Shown here: one piece after another, positions 11,736 to 22,360 of the stretch | How positions within the stretch are numbered: position 1 is the first letter of the stretch | Layout: every line of letters starts with the position of its first letter | Assembly (NCBI RefSeq): GCF_001649575.2 | Contig: NC_051445.1 | Coordinates: 28,900,764 to 28,964,763 of the forward strand | Length of the DNA stretch: 64,000 bases | Direction of reading: 5' to 3' | Source of the DNA: Kryptolebias marmoratus | Lineage: Eukaryota > Chordata > Actinopteri > Cyprinodontiformes > Rivulidae | Made by a program: the position numbers and the translations under genes | The notes under the pieces: model-generated | What the model saw: only the letters and a program-made list of their open reading frames with translations | What the model was told of the DNA's origin: nothing | The model's database searches: none

Positions 11736-12690
11736 GCAGGGGTGGAAATAAGCACCCCAATTTGATCAAGACACACGCCACTGTGGCGGGTTGGCAATTT
11801 GAAAAGAAAAGGTGTTATTTGTCCTCTTGACATATAGGAGGCAGCAATGTGCTCGAGTTGCTGCTAAATGCAAGAAGGAGAAAAGTTTATCAGACACTTT
11901 TTACCAGTTGGTGGCGGTATTGATTCCTTCAGTTGTTTACCAACCACCAATAAAAATCAAGAAGAAGAAACAATTTGAAGAACAGCATTAGCAATGTGGC
12001 GTAACATTTCGGGAGTTAAGCGGGTGGCAGACAACAAAAATGTTTTTCAAGAGTAGTCGAGGGAAGAACCGAAAGTTAAACGTTTTTTTAAACTAAATCA
12101 ATGACGTCATGACGTCGGTCAGTGTGCGTTCGCACCTACAGCCAGTGTTCTGACGATCTGTGCTTCCTCGTCAGATTTTCCTACCATAGCCTGGCTAAAC
12201 AGCTATGTCTAACTGTTGGTGGTACCCGTCAAAAACTGCTACCGTCATGTTTACAAACCGAAAACTATAGCGGTTCATGAAGTGGAAGCTTAGGAGTTAT
12301 GCTTAGCATAGCATTGGAACATTTATATCCACAACGAAAACCTTTCTAAAACCACAAAAATCACTTCCTTCATCAGAATATCCTACTTGTTAAATATAAG
12401 CAGGTAGCACAAATAGATCTATGCATTAAAAGCAGCAAGTGTCTGAAAAACATTACAACTTACATACAAAAACTTACAAAAGCACAACAGAAATACTTCA
12501 AAAACACTCCACAGAAATAAATTTCACTTGTCTGAATTTTGTATGTACAGATATGCATCTTTTAATGGTTTAAAATAAAAAAATAAAATAAGAAAAATCT
12601 AGTTATTTCCATGCAGTGTCCAGAAAGAGGTGTTGTTCAGCTTGTAGGGCACCACAACTGCTTCCACCCACCTCGATCATCATCATCAGA
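11736..12690 (+). mobile_element. Possible hAT-like fragment
   Basis: CAGGGGTGGAAATAAGC near 11738 resembles the terminal sequence of hAT/Charlie-type elements. A matching right end was not found. The interval up to 12690 has no recognisable transposase frame. It lies between the two halves of the zinc-finger-family pseudogene. Confidence 0.3.
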
Positions 12691-12702
12691 AATAACTTTT
12701 AG

Positions 12703-13517
12703 TCACAACAAAAAATAGTCGCTGGTAAAATATTTGAGTGGCTGGTAAAAAAAATTAAAAATTAAAAAATTAAAGAGCCTGAACATTTCTGCAAGTTCTT
12801 GTTTTTGTAAAATGCTCTTCAGTGTTTTCAAAATAGGTATGTAAGCAAACCTATCAGTTACAATGACTTGATCATGTGTCCCAGTACTTTTGTTCTTTCT
12901 GCAGTCAAATCTTGTGCCAAGCACTTTTTTAATAGGCTCAACAAATCCCCATTTCTCTAAGTGTTTGTTTAGCTTTGCCTATAAATTTAGAGGTGTAAAT
13001 GGATTTTGCAATGTTTTGAATGATTGTTCTATTTTGTTCCTGTTTTCTGTATCCTCTGAAGACAAGCACTGTAAAGCTACATCCATAGCCTGACTTTGAG
13101 TCTCAAAAATCACTTCTTCCATGGATGAGACAAATCTCTTAACATTAGACTGGCTTAATCCAGCTGCTCTGAGTTGTGTGACAGCAGTAGCACACATATC
13201 TAAAATGCTGTTGTTGGACTTCAACCGAGTAGAATGTTGTGGCTTTCCTTTCTAGATTAGCTCTCACCAGCTCTCCTGCGTCACCAAGGTCTGCTCTGCT
13301 TGAATTTACATTGCCTACTTGTTGGTCAATATTGTTGGTGTGTTTGGTGTTTAAATGTTACCTAAACCTAGAAAACGTTCCAAGCACACGACCACATCCA
13401 GACTGAGCACATTTAAGGCAAAGATTCTTTTCTATCCAAGTGACCATGAACTACTCGTATATGCCAAACAAGTGCATTTGTGCAACTTAACTCTTTCTTA
13501 CAAACAAAACACTTCAT
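12703..13517 (-). pseudogene. N-terminal and central parts of a broken zinc-finger family gene
   Basis: Reading down from an ATG at 13517, the frame starts MKCFVCKKELSC and continues to WHIRVVHG, a C2H2-type finger. A second cysteine-rich segment (CLKCAQSGCGRVLG) is in another frame, so there is a frameshift near 13400. Then come an open stretch at 13224-12979 (ending near SSEDTENRNKIEQSF, TLQNPFTPL) and another at 12924-12750 (GTRFDCRKNK, YIPILKTLKSIL). These belong in order to the same fish-expanded uncharacterised family as the C-terminal piece at 9348-9839. At least two frameshifts and a 2.9-kb interruption make it a pseudogene. The ATG lies 22 bp beyond the stop of the neighbouring pseudogene. 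Confidence 0.6.
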
Positions 13518-13539
13518 GTCAAACAGATCTGTTTAAGTA

Positions 13540-14690
13540 TTAATGAAGCAACTTAGCACAAATTTCTGCCACACGAGGACTTTCCTTCACTTTGCCCTCA
13601 TCTATGTTGTACACAGTGGTCTGGATGAATCTAAACATGTTGCACATCATGGTGTTGTATGTTGTGGCAAACACATAATGTGCCTTAAACAGTTCATCAA
13701 AGGCAACAAAAGAGGAGGTTGACCTGGATACAATGGCATTTTTGTCAAGGATGATGAAGAACTAGTGGACTACTTTCTTGCTCCGTCCTACAGCCAGGAG
13801 ATAAGGTTGTGTGCTTGTCATGATCGCATCAAGATGTTCCTGGATGTTGGTTCCTGTCTGAGAAAAGAAAAAAAAAAACAATACCATTACAATTCCATGG
13901 CTGTAACATTACACAAAAACAGCTTTCATACTCCCTCAGTGAAAGAACCTCAAATAAAACATTAAATAAAATTTGCAAGAAATACAAACCCTTCTTTAAG
14001 ACCACAAGATGCTTCTCTGCTTGTGAAGCAGACACTTTCCCTGGTCTCTTACGATCCAAGGCAGAGGGGGGAATCAGGTGCAGCAGCAGTGGTTGGAAGC
14101 TTTCTGCATTGTTGGATGATCTTTCTCTTGAATGTGGTTGTCCATTTCTCCAGAAATTTGTTTGAGACATCTTCTCCAAACATCAGAACAAAATCCTGCT
14201 CCACCTAGGATATGGAGAGTGAAAAACTTTAACATTTCATAGCCAGATTAATGGTATTCATTTTCACTTGTCACAAAAAAACCCCACATTTTTTACATAA
14301 CTGAAATTATCAACACAGTCGAAATAACCATTTAAATAATTACCAAGCCTTTGACATCTTTTAAACATGGAAAGACAGAGAGCACATTGCTTGACTGTTG
14401 GGGGTCAAGGACCATGTTGCGTCGGAAGTCAAATGTGAGCTTCATCTTATTCTTGATTGTGTCCTCATCGGCTGAATGCTTAATCAGTGCGATGGCTTCC
14501 TTACACTCTTCTTCACCCAGGACAGTCTCTGGAACAAACTGGGTCTCTCATCTAGCAGCTAGTCCTCCAAGCCCACATTCACGAGATGCTTCTTCGGATA
14601 ATGCTTACTCGTCTGACTCTTGCAGTGGATCTCTGAATAGTTTTCATCCTCCAGGCCAAGTACACAGTACTACTTTCATAATAATGTTCC
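13540..14690 (-). pseudogene. Three-exon relic of a SAMD3-like fish-expanded family
   Basis: Three exons can be read with canonical introns. Exon A runs from about 14550 to 14344 (…VFPCLKDVKGL, then GTAAT donor). Exon B is 14204-13990 (VEQDFVLMFGEDVSNKF…, later RKRPGKVSASQAEKHLVV). Exon C is 13853-13540 (NIQEHLDAIM, YLLAVGRSKK, FVAFDELFKAHYVF, VYNID, stop). Exon C has one in-frame TAG at 13764-13762, where a sense codon is expected. The phrases match the C-terminal half of a protein family often labelled sterile-alpha-motif-domain-containing 3-like in fish, probably transposon-borne. The N-terminal half is missing. The name is by pattern memory; a protein search would settle it. Confidence 0.6.
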
Positions 14691-14774
14691 TTGGGGATTA
14701 AAAGGATAACAAAAACAGACACCTAAACATATTTGATAGCCACAGTCAGACTCAGATCTAAAAGCTGGTAAAAG

Positions 14775-15239
14775 ATTTCTATGCAAACTGAGGTAACTGG
14801 TCTGCATCTGTGCCATCAGGCGATGGGGCCTGAGCTCCCATTTTGAGACACTCTCTTCAGCTACAATCCCTTCTTAGGAAGTGAATCGTGGGCTCTTACG
14901 CTCACGTTGTCGGAAAGCAACTGCACGAAGACGAATAGGGAAAGTTATCTGTTGCACGTCTGAAGACCCCAGCTTATGACCATATAGGGAATTGAATGTA
15001 CTTGAATTCGTACTGTTCAGGTCCATCCCAGTGGGACGTGTGTGTGTGTGTGTTATTATACAGCTGGGTGTGGTAAATGTTTATAAAAAGAAGCAGCCCC
15101 AGAGAAACAGGGGATCTTCACTGATTGGGCCAGAAGTCTCGATTTGGCACGGACTCTGTTATTTTGAATAAACTCTCACTGTTCAAGAATAGCTTATGTC
15201 TGTAAAGTCATTTCTTTTGATCAGTACATCGTTGTTGCA
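14775..15239 (+). mobile_element. Retrovirus-like LTR, copy A
   Basis: Looks like the U3-R-U5 of an LTR: a TATA-like TTATAAAAAG at 15081-15090, an AATAAA at 15167-15172, and an end near GTTGTTGCA at 15239. A GT microsatellite lies at about 15040-15052. The U3 part is related to 59015-59370 in reverse orientation (shared phrases for CCCACTGGGA, TACATTCAATTCC, CCTAAGAAGG and CAGATGCAGACCAGTTACCTC read there). The 5' edge is not sharp, since similarity stops near 14775. A gag-like relic follows 600 bp downstream in the same orientation, which fits a 5' LTR of a broken provirus. Confidence 0.6.
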
Positions 15240-15884
15240 ATTATGAAGACCCAGAAGAACGTCCACCATTTGAAGACACTTAACACTTCTAGTTAAAACT
15301 ACAAGCAGGTGAATCAGAAAATAAACAACAAATGCCAATAAAATGACAGATCACATTATTTTGACCAAATGTGCTGAAAGCAGACATCTGAGAATCTAAA
15401 AATATAACTTGTCACAATCCACCCAGAAGTTAGACCATTGCATGCACACCCAGTATGTGCACCCACACTAACCTGCATGTTGCGTTACTATGGCAGTGAT
15501 GCAATCATGTCAAGGAGGTATTACCAGAAGGCTGGCATCCTGAAGGTGAAAACTCCAATTTTTTGTGGAGCTTGTACTGTTTTGTCTGATTTCAGAAAGA
15601 AACTGTTTTGAGCAATGGCATGACAAGTACAGTTGAATGCCATAAGGTTCCAAATGTTTGATGACAACTTTTTGATTAGACTTGTAAAAACGTTTAGTCT
15701 TCACATTTAAAAGTTTAAATTAATATGCTCCATTTGGTGTCAAACACAGAAGCTTCTCTTGTTTTATTAAAATCAGATAAAATACATGACGGTAATTAAG
15801 TAAAAAAAAAAAAAAATCATAGTATTTTAGACAAGGGATGGTGGCATTTTTAAAAATTTAACCCCTGAAGCACCTCCAGAGGAT
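15240..15884. other. Probable proviral leader; no gene
   Basis: Between the LTR-like block and the gag relic. It contains a poly-A run at about 15800-15815. No clear primer-binding site was recognised. Confidence 0.35.
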
Positions 15885-16657
15885 GTGCCTAGCATTAACA
15901 CGTATCCGATGATTGCTGTGGCCAACCCAAATTCAGGTGTTGAAACTGCTCCACAGGTTTATGTTTTCCATCACTGGACCTTAGAAGAGGCCAGGAAAGC
16001 TGTGGAAGGAGTCAGTCCTTCTAAGGATGTGGAAAAATGGATTAAAGACATGAATGGGGTTATCCATTCTTACAGATTAAATGGTTTCAAAACAGGACAA
16101 GCCACGATGTCCTCATTAACTAGACACTAGGCAAAAATACAAGGTGGTTACACAGGAAGAGATGCACAAAATAGACCTTTAGATTACAATGGGAACAATC
16201 ATAAATTGGCTGGTAAATATGACATGCAGTGGGAAGCTCTGTGTGACTGTGTGCGAGAACAGTTTAAAAAACAAGCAAATTATGATCACTTAGCGGGAGA
16301 AGATTGTGATGAGTTTAAAATAAGATTTGAAAAAGAATTTAAAAAATACACGGAATCCCACAGAGCAATGATGACAGCTCAGCCTATTAGCAGAATTTAA
16401 AGAGATCTCTGTTGATTGGTTTTTGCCCCGAGCTGTCAGCCTGGATCTCAACAAACCTCATCGGTGTAGAAACATGTCCAGTCTCACTCTTAATGGAGTA
16501 TGCTGGACATGCTGAAAAAATAGTAAATACTAATAAAAGTGAGGGTGTTTTTCACGTAGATTGTGAAGATGATTTCTCCACTGATAAAATGTTTTATCAG
16601 GGCCCTCCCAGAGGAGGTCCAAAAAAGAGGAAGAGGGCGCAGGGGTTTTCAGCATGA
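15885..16657 (+). pseudogene. Endogenous retrovirus gag (capsid) relic
   Basis: Reads like a retroviral Gag capsid region. A proline/valine-rich stretch with a WTLEEARKAVEG phrase starts near 15990, a helical region lies at 16206-16400, and a basic C-terminal tail (GGPKKRKRA) lies near 16620. There is an in-frame TAG at 16128-16130, a TAA at 16398-16400 and then a frame change before 16412, so it is not functional. It follows LTR copy A in the same orientation. No zinc knuckle was seen. The class (epsilon- or gamma-like) is uncertain. Confidence 0.6.
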
Positions 16658-16669
16658 CTGACTGTATCC

Positions 16670-16959
16670 GTGCCCAGCGCTATAAAAAAAAAATATATAT
16701 TTATCCCTCCCTCTCTCTCTCTCTCTCTCTCTGGTGGTGGTGGTGAGTCTGCAGGTGGTGAGTTCGAGAGAGTGAAAGTGACCTAAACGGTGGTTATTTT
16801 CTTTCTTTCTTTTATTTTTTTTCATGTAAGTGGTTTCTAATAGTTTTGACTTNNNNNNNNNNNNNNNNNNNNNNNNNNNNNNNNNNNNNNNNNNNNNNNN
16901 NNNNNNNNNNNNNNNNNNNNNNNNNNNNNNNNNNNNNNNNNNNNNNNNNNNNCATTAAA
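16670..16959. other. Microsatellites and 100-bp assembly gap
   Basis: A-rich and AT run, (CT)n at about 16709-16731 and (GGT)n at 16732-16745, then N at 16853-16952. The gap probably reflects the simple repeats. Confidence 0.85.
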
Positions 16960-17450
16960 ACCAGAGAACATCCTTTGTTTCCTCAGACAATCCTGGGGTG
17001 ATGGCTTGACTAGTTTTCAAGATGATCTGTGTCTCATTCCCATCGATTGTCTCCCAGATGCATCTGGTTTTATTATTGTATGAATGTTGACTAAGGGTGT
17101 TTGAATAAATGTGTTAAAATTTAAGGTAACGTCTCCAGGTCTTTCCCAACAACCAACTCGGGGAGAGAAAGGTAGTATATATATCTCGACAGGGCCATCC
17201 CCAAACTGTTCCCACAAAGTTGGGAGCATGAAATTATCTAAAATGTCTGTTGAAGTCCATCAGATTGCCAGACAGAGGAGCATGATTTGTCACTCCAGAG
17301 AATATGTCTACACTGCTCTAGAGTCCAGTGATGGCATGATTCACACCACTGCATCCAATGTTTTCTATTGCAATTGGTTATGTAAGGCTTAGATGCAGCT
17401 GCTTGGTCATGAAAACCCTGTCCTAATCTGAACTTGATAGACTTTTGAGA
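16960..17450 (-). pseudogene. Tc1/mariner transposase fragment
   Basis: Reading the minus strand from about 17420 down gives phrases typical of Tc1-like transposases: SKPYITNCNRKHWMQW, then HWTLEQCRHILWSD (the second catalytic Asp region) and VWQSDG. After a stop near 17255 a related frame resumes with MLPTLWEQFGDGP. Both ends of the element are missing or lost in the gap at 16853-16952. This is a dead internal fragment. Confidence 0.7.
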
Positions 17451-17530
17451 CGAATTTGAGCTATTTTTTTAGCTGAGACTGCAAGCCAGGCATTCTTGTC
17501 CAAAATCAGTGACCTCACCAATGTGCTTCT

Positions 17531-18208
17531 TTAAGAATGGTCAAAAATTCTTATAAACACGCTTCGTTTATCCTTGGGAATGGGGATGTTGATGTCTATA
17601 AGGATAGCCAAGTGGTCTGAGATGTTGAGGCTCGAGAACTGATGTATTGTGAGGCCAGAGGAGCAGACAAGATCCAGTGTTTGACCTTGAGAGTGAGTTG
17701 GAAAGTTAATATATTGTGTGAAATTAAGGCAATGTAACAGATCCAGGAACTCTGGAGCAGCCTTGCAGTTAGTGTCATCAATGTGGAAATTATGGCACAT
17801 AACTGGGTCAGAAAGTCAGAGAAATCAAAAAAAAAAAAAAAATTAGGGATTTATCTTATGAGATTGATACATGACTGCAATAACCAGAGGAGTGGGACCA
17901 GATAGCTTAAAAGTAATATGTTTAAATGAAGAAACATTGCAAAATTGGAAATGAAGGTTAGTTTAATATCTTTCCTATGTACAGCTGCAACACCACCTCC
18001 ACGCCACCTCAGGGCAAGCTTTCTCAATGTATGTGAAGCTGGGTGGTGTGGTTTGGTTTGTAGAGAAATAATCTAGGGGTTTATGCCATATTTCATTGAG
18101 ACAGAGAAAATCAAGATTATTATCCGATATAAATTGAAATTCAAAACTGAAACACAAAGAAAATGTCGTACCACAGTGCAAAAACCCATAAAAAAAACAT
18201 AATTCCAA
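17531..18208 (-). pseudogene. LINE apurinic endonuclease domain fragment
   Basis: The minus frame from 18208 holds NLDFLCLNEIW, the E-containing motif of APE-type LINE endonucleases. The frame from 17800 holds NFHIDD, FPTHSQGQTLDLV and SDHLAILIDI, the catalytic C-terminal motifs. The two parts are in different frames with an A-run and stops between (17820-17975). This is a truncated copy, with no reverse transcriptase attached. The clade is probably L2/CR1-related, not certain. Confidence 0.7.
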
Positions 18209-18554
18209 AATTAGAAAGCATAAAAATCAGATGAAATGGTTAAGATCATAAATCATAAACATAAAAATGAATTGAACAACAAATCATGAAAGCAAATTAA
18301 AATGGAATCATTGATAAGTGCAAAAATCAGAAAGGGAATAAGAATTGAGAACCAGAAGGCATAAAACAAAAATGAACGACATGTATGTACCTCCATCAAC
18401 TTCTGAAACCTTAATTGTAAAAACATCGCTGCAAGAAATGCTTTTCAATTAAAACATCACAAAACAACTTTTCTATTCTTCACTGAAAACACAGGTCTCT
18501 TTCAGAATTAAACTTCATATTCAGCTTCACGGAAAGGGCACAGTTTCACCACGA
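18209..18554. other. No gene recognised
   Basis: A-rich spacer between the LINE fragment and the retroviral env relic. Here one would expect the 3' LTR of the minus-strand provirus, but I see no LTR-like signals. Confidence 0.4.
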
Positions 18555-19121
18555 TCGCAGCCCACCATGGCCGCCATCTTCATCTGTACCAGCGTCTGGG
18601 TCACTGCTCTGGTCATACTCCTAAGACAGGGGATGACACAACAGAAAAACAGAGAGAACAGTAACAACACAAAGATCACTGGGATGAACAGTTTGCTGCC
18701 AGGTCCCAGATGTCAGCCAGGACCACAAGTCGAACAGTCCAGAGCTGTGGGTGGCAGACTTCACATAACAGCGGAGCTCTTCGAGGTCTTCTAGGGCGTT
18801 GTGAATCAAGCCTCCCTCCCCCGTCTCATTAGGGATGTATGTACAACCGACAGTCCCAATAATCTTGCAAACTCCATTCTGCAGAACCCTCTGTCGGATG
18901 GCAGACAGCTCAATTTGTTGTCCTTTAATGATCTGAAGAATCAGGTTCGTTAAAACCTTCAACCTATAATTGACCGTCTCCAGGCGTAGTATGTTTTTCT
19001 TTTCCCATGATGGAGGTTTAGGGTGTGTGTGAGGGTGACACATGCAACAACCACAACACAACAGGGGATCCACCACTTCATGTGTGGAGTCCTCATTGTT
19101 GCTCAGTCTACAAAGACACAT
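18555..19121 (-). pseudogene. Endogenous retrovirus env transmembrane relic
   Basis: The frame from 19121 down contains a heptad-like region (LKVLTNLILQIIKGQQIELS) followed by the segment where retroviral TM proteins carry CX6CC. Here it reads CX6GC, one cysteine short. A tryptophan-containing segment and a hydrophobic stretch (about 18670-18625) that could be the membrane anchor come next. The N-terminal surface subunit is missing. It lies downstream of the integrase on the same strand, as in a provirus. Confidence 0.6.
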
Positions 19122-19415
19122 AAGCCCTCTAATAGCCTAATGGAACTGGGATCGGGTGTTTTCTTCACTGACATTGAGACACCCCAATTCTGAACAGTAA
19201 GGCCCCTTTATAGTCAGACTCCCCCCAGTTCTGGTGCTTTTAAGGGCACTCTTTGCAGCTTACAGTGGCTGAGATGTATCCAGCTTGGCCTTTCTGCAAT
19301 CTTGACAGCAGTGGGAGTGATCAACGGCAGTGAGAATGCTCCCTCCCACCATGGGCTGGTCCAGTTTTTTTTTTCCTTTTTACCACTTTGACTTACACCC
19401 ACTCCCCCGGTTGGA

Positions 19416-19995
19416 TCATGGGTCTGTGTCCTGTTGGGAAACAGAATCAGATGGCAGTAAATTTGCATTTGACACTTCCTTCATTTTCATTGTTCTGATC
19501 ATGTAATCTGCCAACGTTTGTTCTTCTTCTGCTTGCTCTAAATCTGGTGAAAACAGTGGTAATTTGTATGGTCTTCTATAAACGATTTCAAAAGGAGTTA
19601 ATCCATCTTGTGTCAGAGTAATTCTCATATAGAGTTTCACTAAATCCAGATAATCTAGCCACGGCCTGCCAGTTGTCTCCATGCACTCCCTGAGCCTGCT
19701 TTTCACTGTCCCATTTGTCCTCTCAATGAGACTGGCGGACTGCGGATGACAGGAACAGTGGTTCGTTAACAAAATGTGGTCCGTTATCACTGTAAATTGT
19801 CTGGGGAAGACCATACACTGGTATGATGTTTTTACAGATAGCTTTTGCAACTGTTAAAGCGTCCGCAGGCTTTGATGGAACAATTTCAACCCATTTTGAA
19901 AAAGCATCAATCATTACAAGACAATACTTGTGTGGACCACTTTGTGTTAGTTCAATAAAGTCCATGTGCATGGTCTGAAAAGGATAAGATGGTTT
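19416..19995 (-). pseudogene. Endogenous retrovirus integrase relic
   Basis: Catalytic-core motifs are visible: HMDFIELTQ (first Asp) at about 19971, IYSDNGPHF (second Asp) near 19790 and a SLIERTNGTVK phrase (Glu) near 19735. The first two are in one frame and the third is in another, so there is a frameshift at about 19740-19800. A following TPFEIVYRRPY phrase is typical of the core's end. It is non-functional as it stands. Confidence 0.75.
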
Positions 19996-20358
19996 TGGAA
20001 AATGAGCCCCTTTTAGGCCTCATGTTCCCCTCCTGTTTGCACATGTGTGTCAACACGTGTGTCAGTATCGCAGCCATTTTTTAAAGGGATTTAGGCAAAA
20101 CAGGTTTGTTGCAAACCTGATAAAGGCCATCAGTTGTAAGTACTGCCCTTTGTTTAAACACATTTGTTTTCCTGTTACAGAAGCTTGGTTTTGCATGTCT
20201 TTTAGAATGTTTTTGTCAATCAAACACTCTTTTTTTCCAAACAAAAAGTTTTAATGCCCATTTCCATTAGACACATCATCTGTTCCTGCTGTGTGAGGAG
20301 TACATTTGCATTCTGCTAATTCATGATGCATGATTCACTGGCTTACCAGTAGAGGTCA

Positions 20359-21440
20359 TCAACTCTCTGCGTCCCCACCGTTTAGAAAAAAAAAACAGTG
20401 TGGAAAAAGCATATTGACTGTCAGTGTTGCAGGGTTCAGAACAGTGCATCGTTTAATTCTGACATTTTTGGTTGTGATAACAGGACAGCTGTGTAAGATA
20501 GGTGTCAAGCTGGACATGTTTATCTTACTTTGCAACAACAACACGTCAACAGCATGGGGGACCAACAGGCTCATTGCACGAAACACAACAACATAAGCAG
20601 ACAGTTCCACTGCCATCGCTGCTGCACAAACTGCCTGCACACATGGTGGGGGAGATCTTGCAACAGGATCCAGTTTTTTAGAATAAAATGGTTGTTTTAG
20701 CTTTCCTCCATGCTTTTATAACAAACAGATGTCATAAACCCATTTTTGCAGTCTACAGTTTGAACAAATGTTTTACTATAGTCTGGAAGAATTAATGTTG
20801 TGGTTTGAATCAGCATTTGTTTTAAACCTGACAAAGCTTGGTTTGCTTCTTCTGTCCAGGTTATTATTTTTTCTGTCATTGCCATCAGGACACTGTGAAT
20901 CAGGTCCTGCAGTGGCTGTATGGTTTCCGCATAGTGTGGAATCCACGCTCGGCAATAATTGCACAGACCAAGGAAAGTCATCATTTGTTTCTTCCTGATT
21001 TTTGTAGGTGTTGCAACGGAGCAAGAGTCGCTGCTTTGCAAGATGTTTCTGGGCTTGATACAATAAGCAAGTCATCTACATACACCACTAACTGACAGCC
21101 CGCAGGTAGCTCGAAATCACCACAACTGGCCATTATAGCTTGAGTCAAAATAGTGGGGCTGTCAGCGAACCCCTGGGGTAATCTTGTGTAAGCGTACCCC
21201 TGGCCTTTAAAAGTGAACGCAATGCAGTGTTGTGAATTTTCATGAACTGGTACTTAGACAAATGCATTACTTAAGTCAGTTACTGTGAAAATTTCATTTT
21301 CTGGCTTTAAAGAGTTAAAAATTGGGGTGTTACAGAGGAATCAAAACATTTTCTAATAACCCCTGCTCGTAACAGATCTTTTATAACATGGTCAATGCCT
21401 TTAATGGCTTCCTCTTTTAAATGGATGTTTAAAGATCCAC
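20359..21440 (-). pseudogene. Endogenous retrovirus reverse transcriptase relic
   Basis: The YVDD active-site motif is read near 21085. The thumb/connection part (LGLCNYCRAWIPHYAE) is at about 20970, and a connection region ending IKRCTVLNPATL is at 20640-20400. Upstream, a GIDHVIKDLLRAGV phrase (about 21400) is followed almost directly by IFTVTDLSNAF, so the palm segment normally between them appears deleted. Several stops and frame changes are present. RNase H catalytic motifs were not recognised at 20000-20350. Confidence 0.65.
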
Positions 21441-22267
21441 ATCTGATGGACCCTGGGTCCATATGTCAGTTGGTAAGTCTTTTAAGTCCTCTTCTTCCTC
21501 CTCAGAGAGGAAGCTGTCTGTGTGTCAGTCAAGAGAATGCACCTGGGCTTCTCCCGTCACCACTTCACACAAACTTTCTCCACGTCACAACTAGGGCTGT
21601 AGCTCCAGCCCACTTCCTTGTTTTCTTCATAATCTGTCGCGGATGCAGCATTTTGTATTCTCTTCCCACATCAGAGCATAAGGCTTAAACAGTTAAATGT
21701 GGGGTATATGTGTGGGGTTATAAGACATTTGGGATTCTGGATTTGTTAGCTGTGATTTGGCCTCTTGCAGTATATTGCTTGGAAACATAAGGACACAGGA
21801 GGGATGTGGGGAAAGGTAAGATTATAGGAACAGTAGATTTGCTCATGTTGGTGAAGGGCATAAACATCAATGTTTATTTTTCTGAAGGCATGCATTCCAT
21901 CTCTGATGGGAACAAAAACAATGCCTAACTTTGTCATTAAATCTCTTGTCAGAAGGTTTATTTAATGCGGACATCAAGGACAGAGAGAGAAAGAGACGTA
22001 TGTGTGTGTGTGTCAGATGTGTGGGGGTGTGTATGTGTGTGTGTCTGTGTATGTATGACTTCTTGTTCCTTGTCTTTGAAAGAAGAAGAGAAAAACCCAG
22101 AGTCAAAATTGGGCTTTAAATTCTAAAATAACTAATTCTAACCTAACACATGTAACAGACAAGTCAAAATAAAACAGCACACAAAATACAAACCAAAACA
22201 CAGAAAAACACAAACCAGCAAACAAAAGGAACTCCTTCACCCCTCTTAGGAAAGTATTTAAACCATG
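21441..22267. other. Spacer with GT microsatellite
   Basis: A (GT)n-rich run lies at about 21998-22055. I see no supported gene. The open frame at 21395-21688 (plus) is on the opposite strand to pol and has no recognisable domain. Confidence 0.5.
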
Positions 22268-22271
22268 CTAT

Positions 22272-22360
22272 ATGATTTAATTATAGGTGCACCAGTATAT
22301 AGATTTACTCAGGTCGGAGTAAACTTTAGACTTTGCCTTTTAATTGAAACGTTCCAATCA
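22272..22360 (+). repeat. 89-bp direct repeat, left copy (target duplication of LINE)
   Basis: Identical over 89 bp to 23860-23948. The two copies bracket the LINE fragment exactly: the LINE 3' tail starts at the next base and its truncated 5' end abuts the right copy. Four more bases to the left match with one difference. Confidence 0.9.

Larger units (their letters stand above)
18555..21440 (-). mobile_element. Truncated endogenous retrovirus, pol to env, minus strand
   Basis: The order on the minus strand is reverse transcriptase (about 21440-20700), connection region (20640-20359), integrase (about 19995-19416) and env transmembrane part (19121-18555). That is the retroviral order with the env surface part absent. 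All parts are interrupted. No flanking LTRs were found. Whether it belongs with the plus-strand LTR and gag at 14775-16657 is open; if it does, one segment is inverted. Confidence 0.7.

Noticed and set aside
18567..18794. Plus-strand 75-codon frame
   Set aside because: It is antisense to the env relic.
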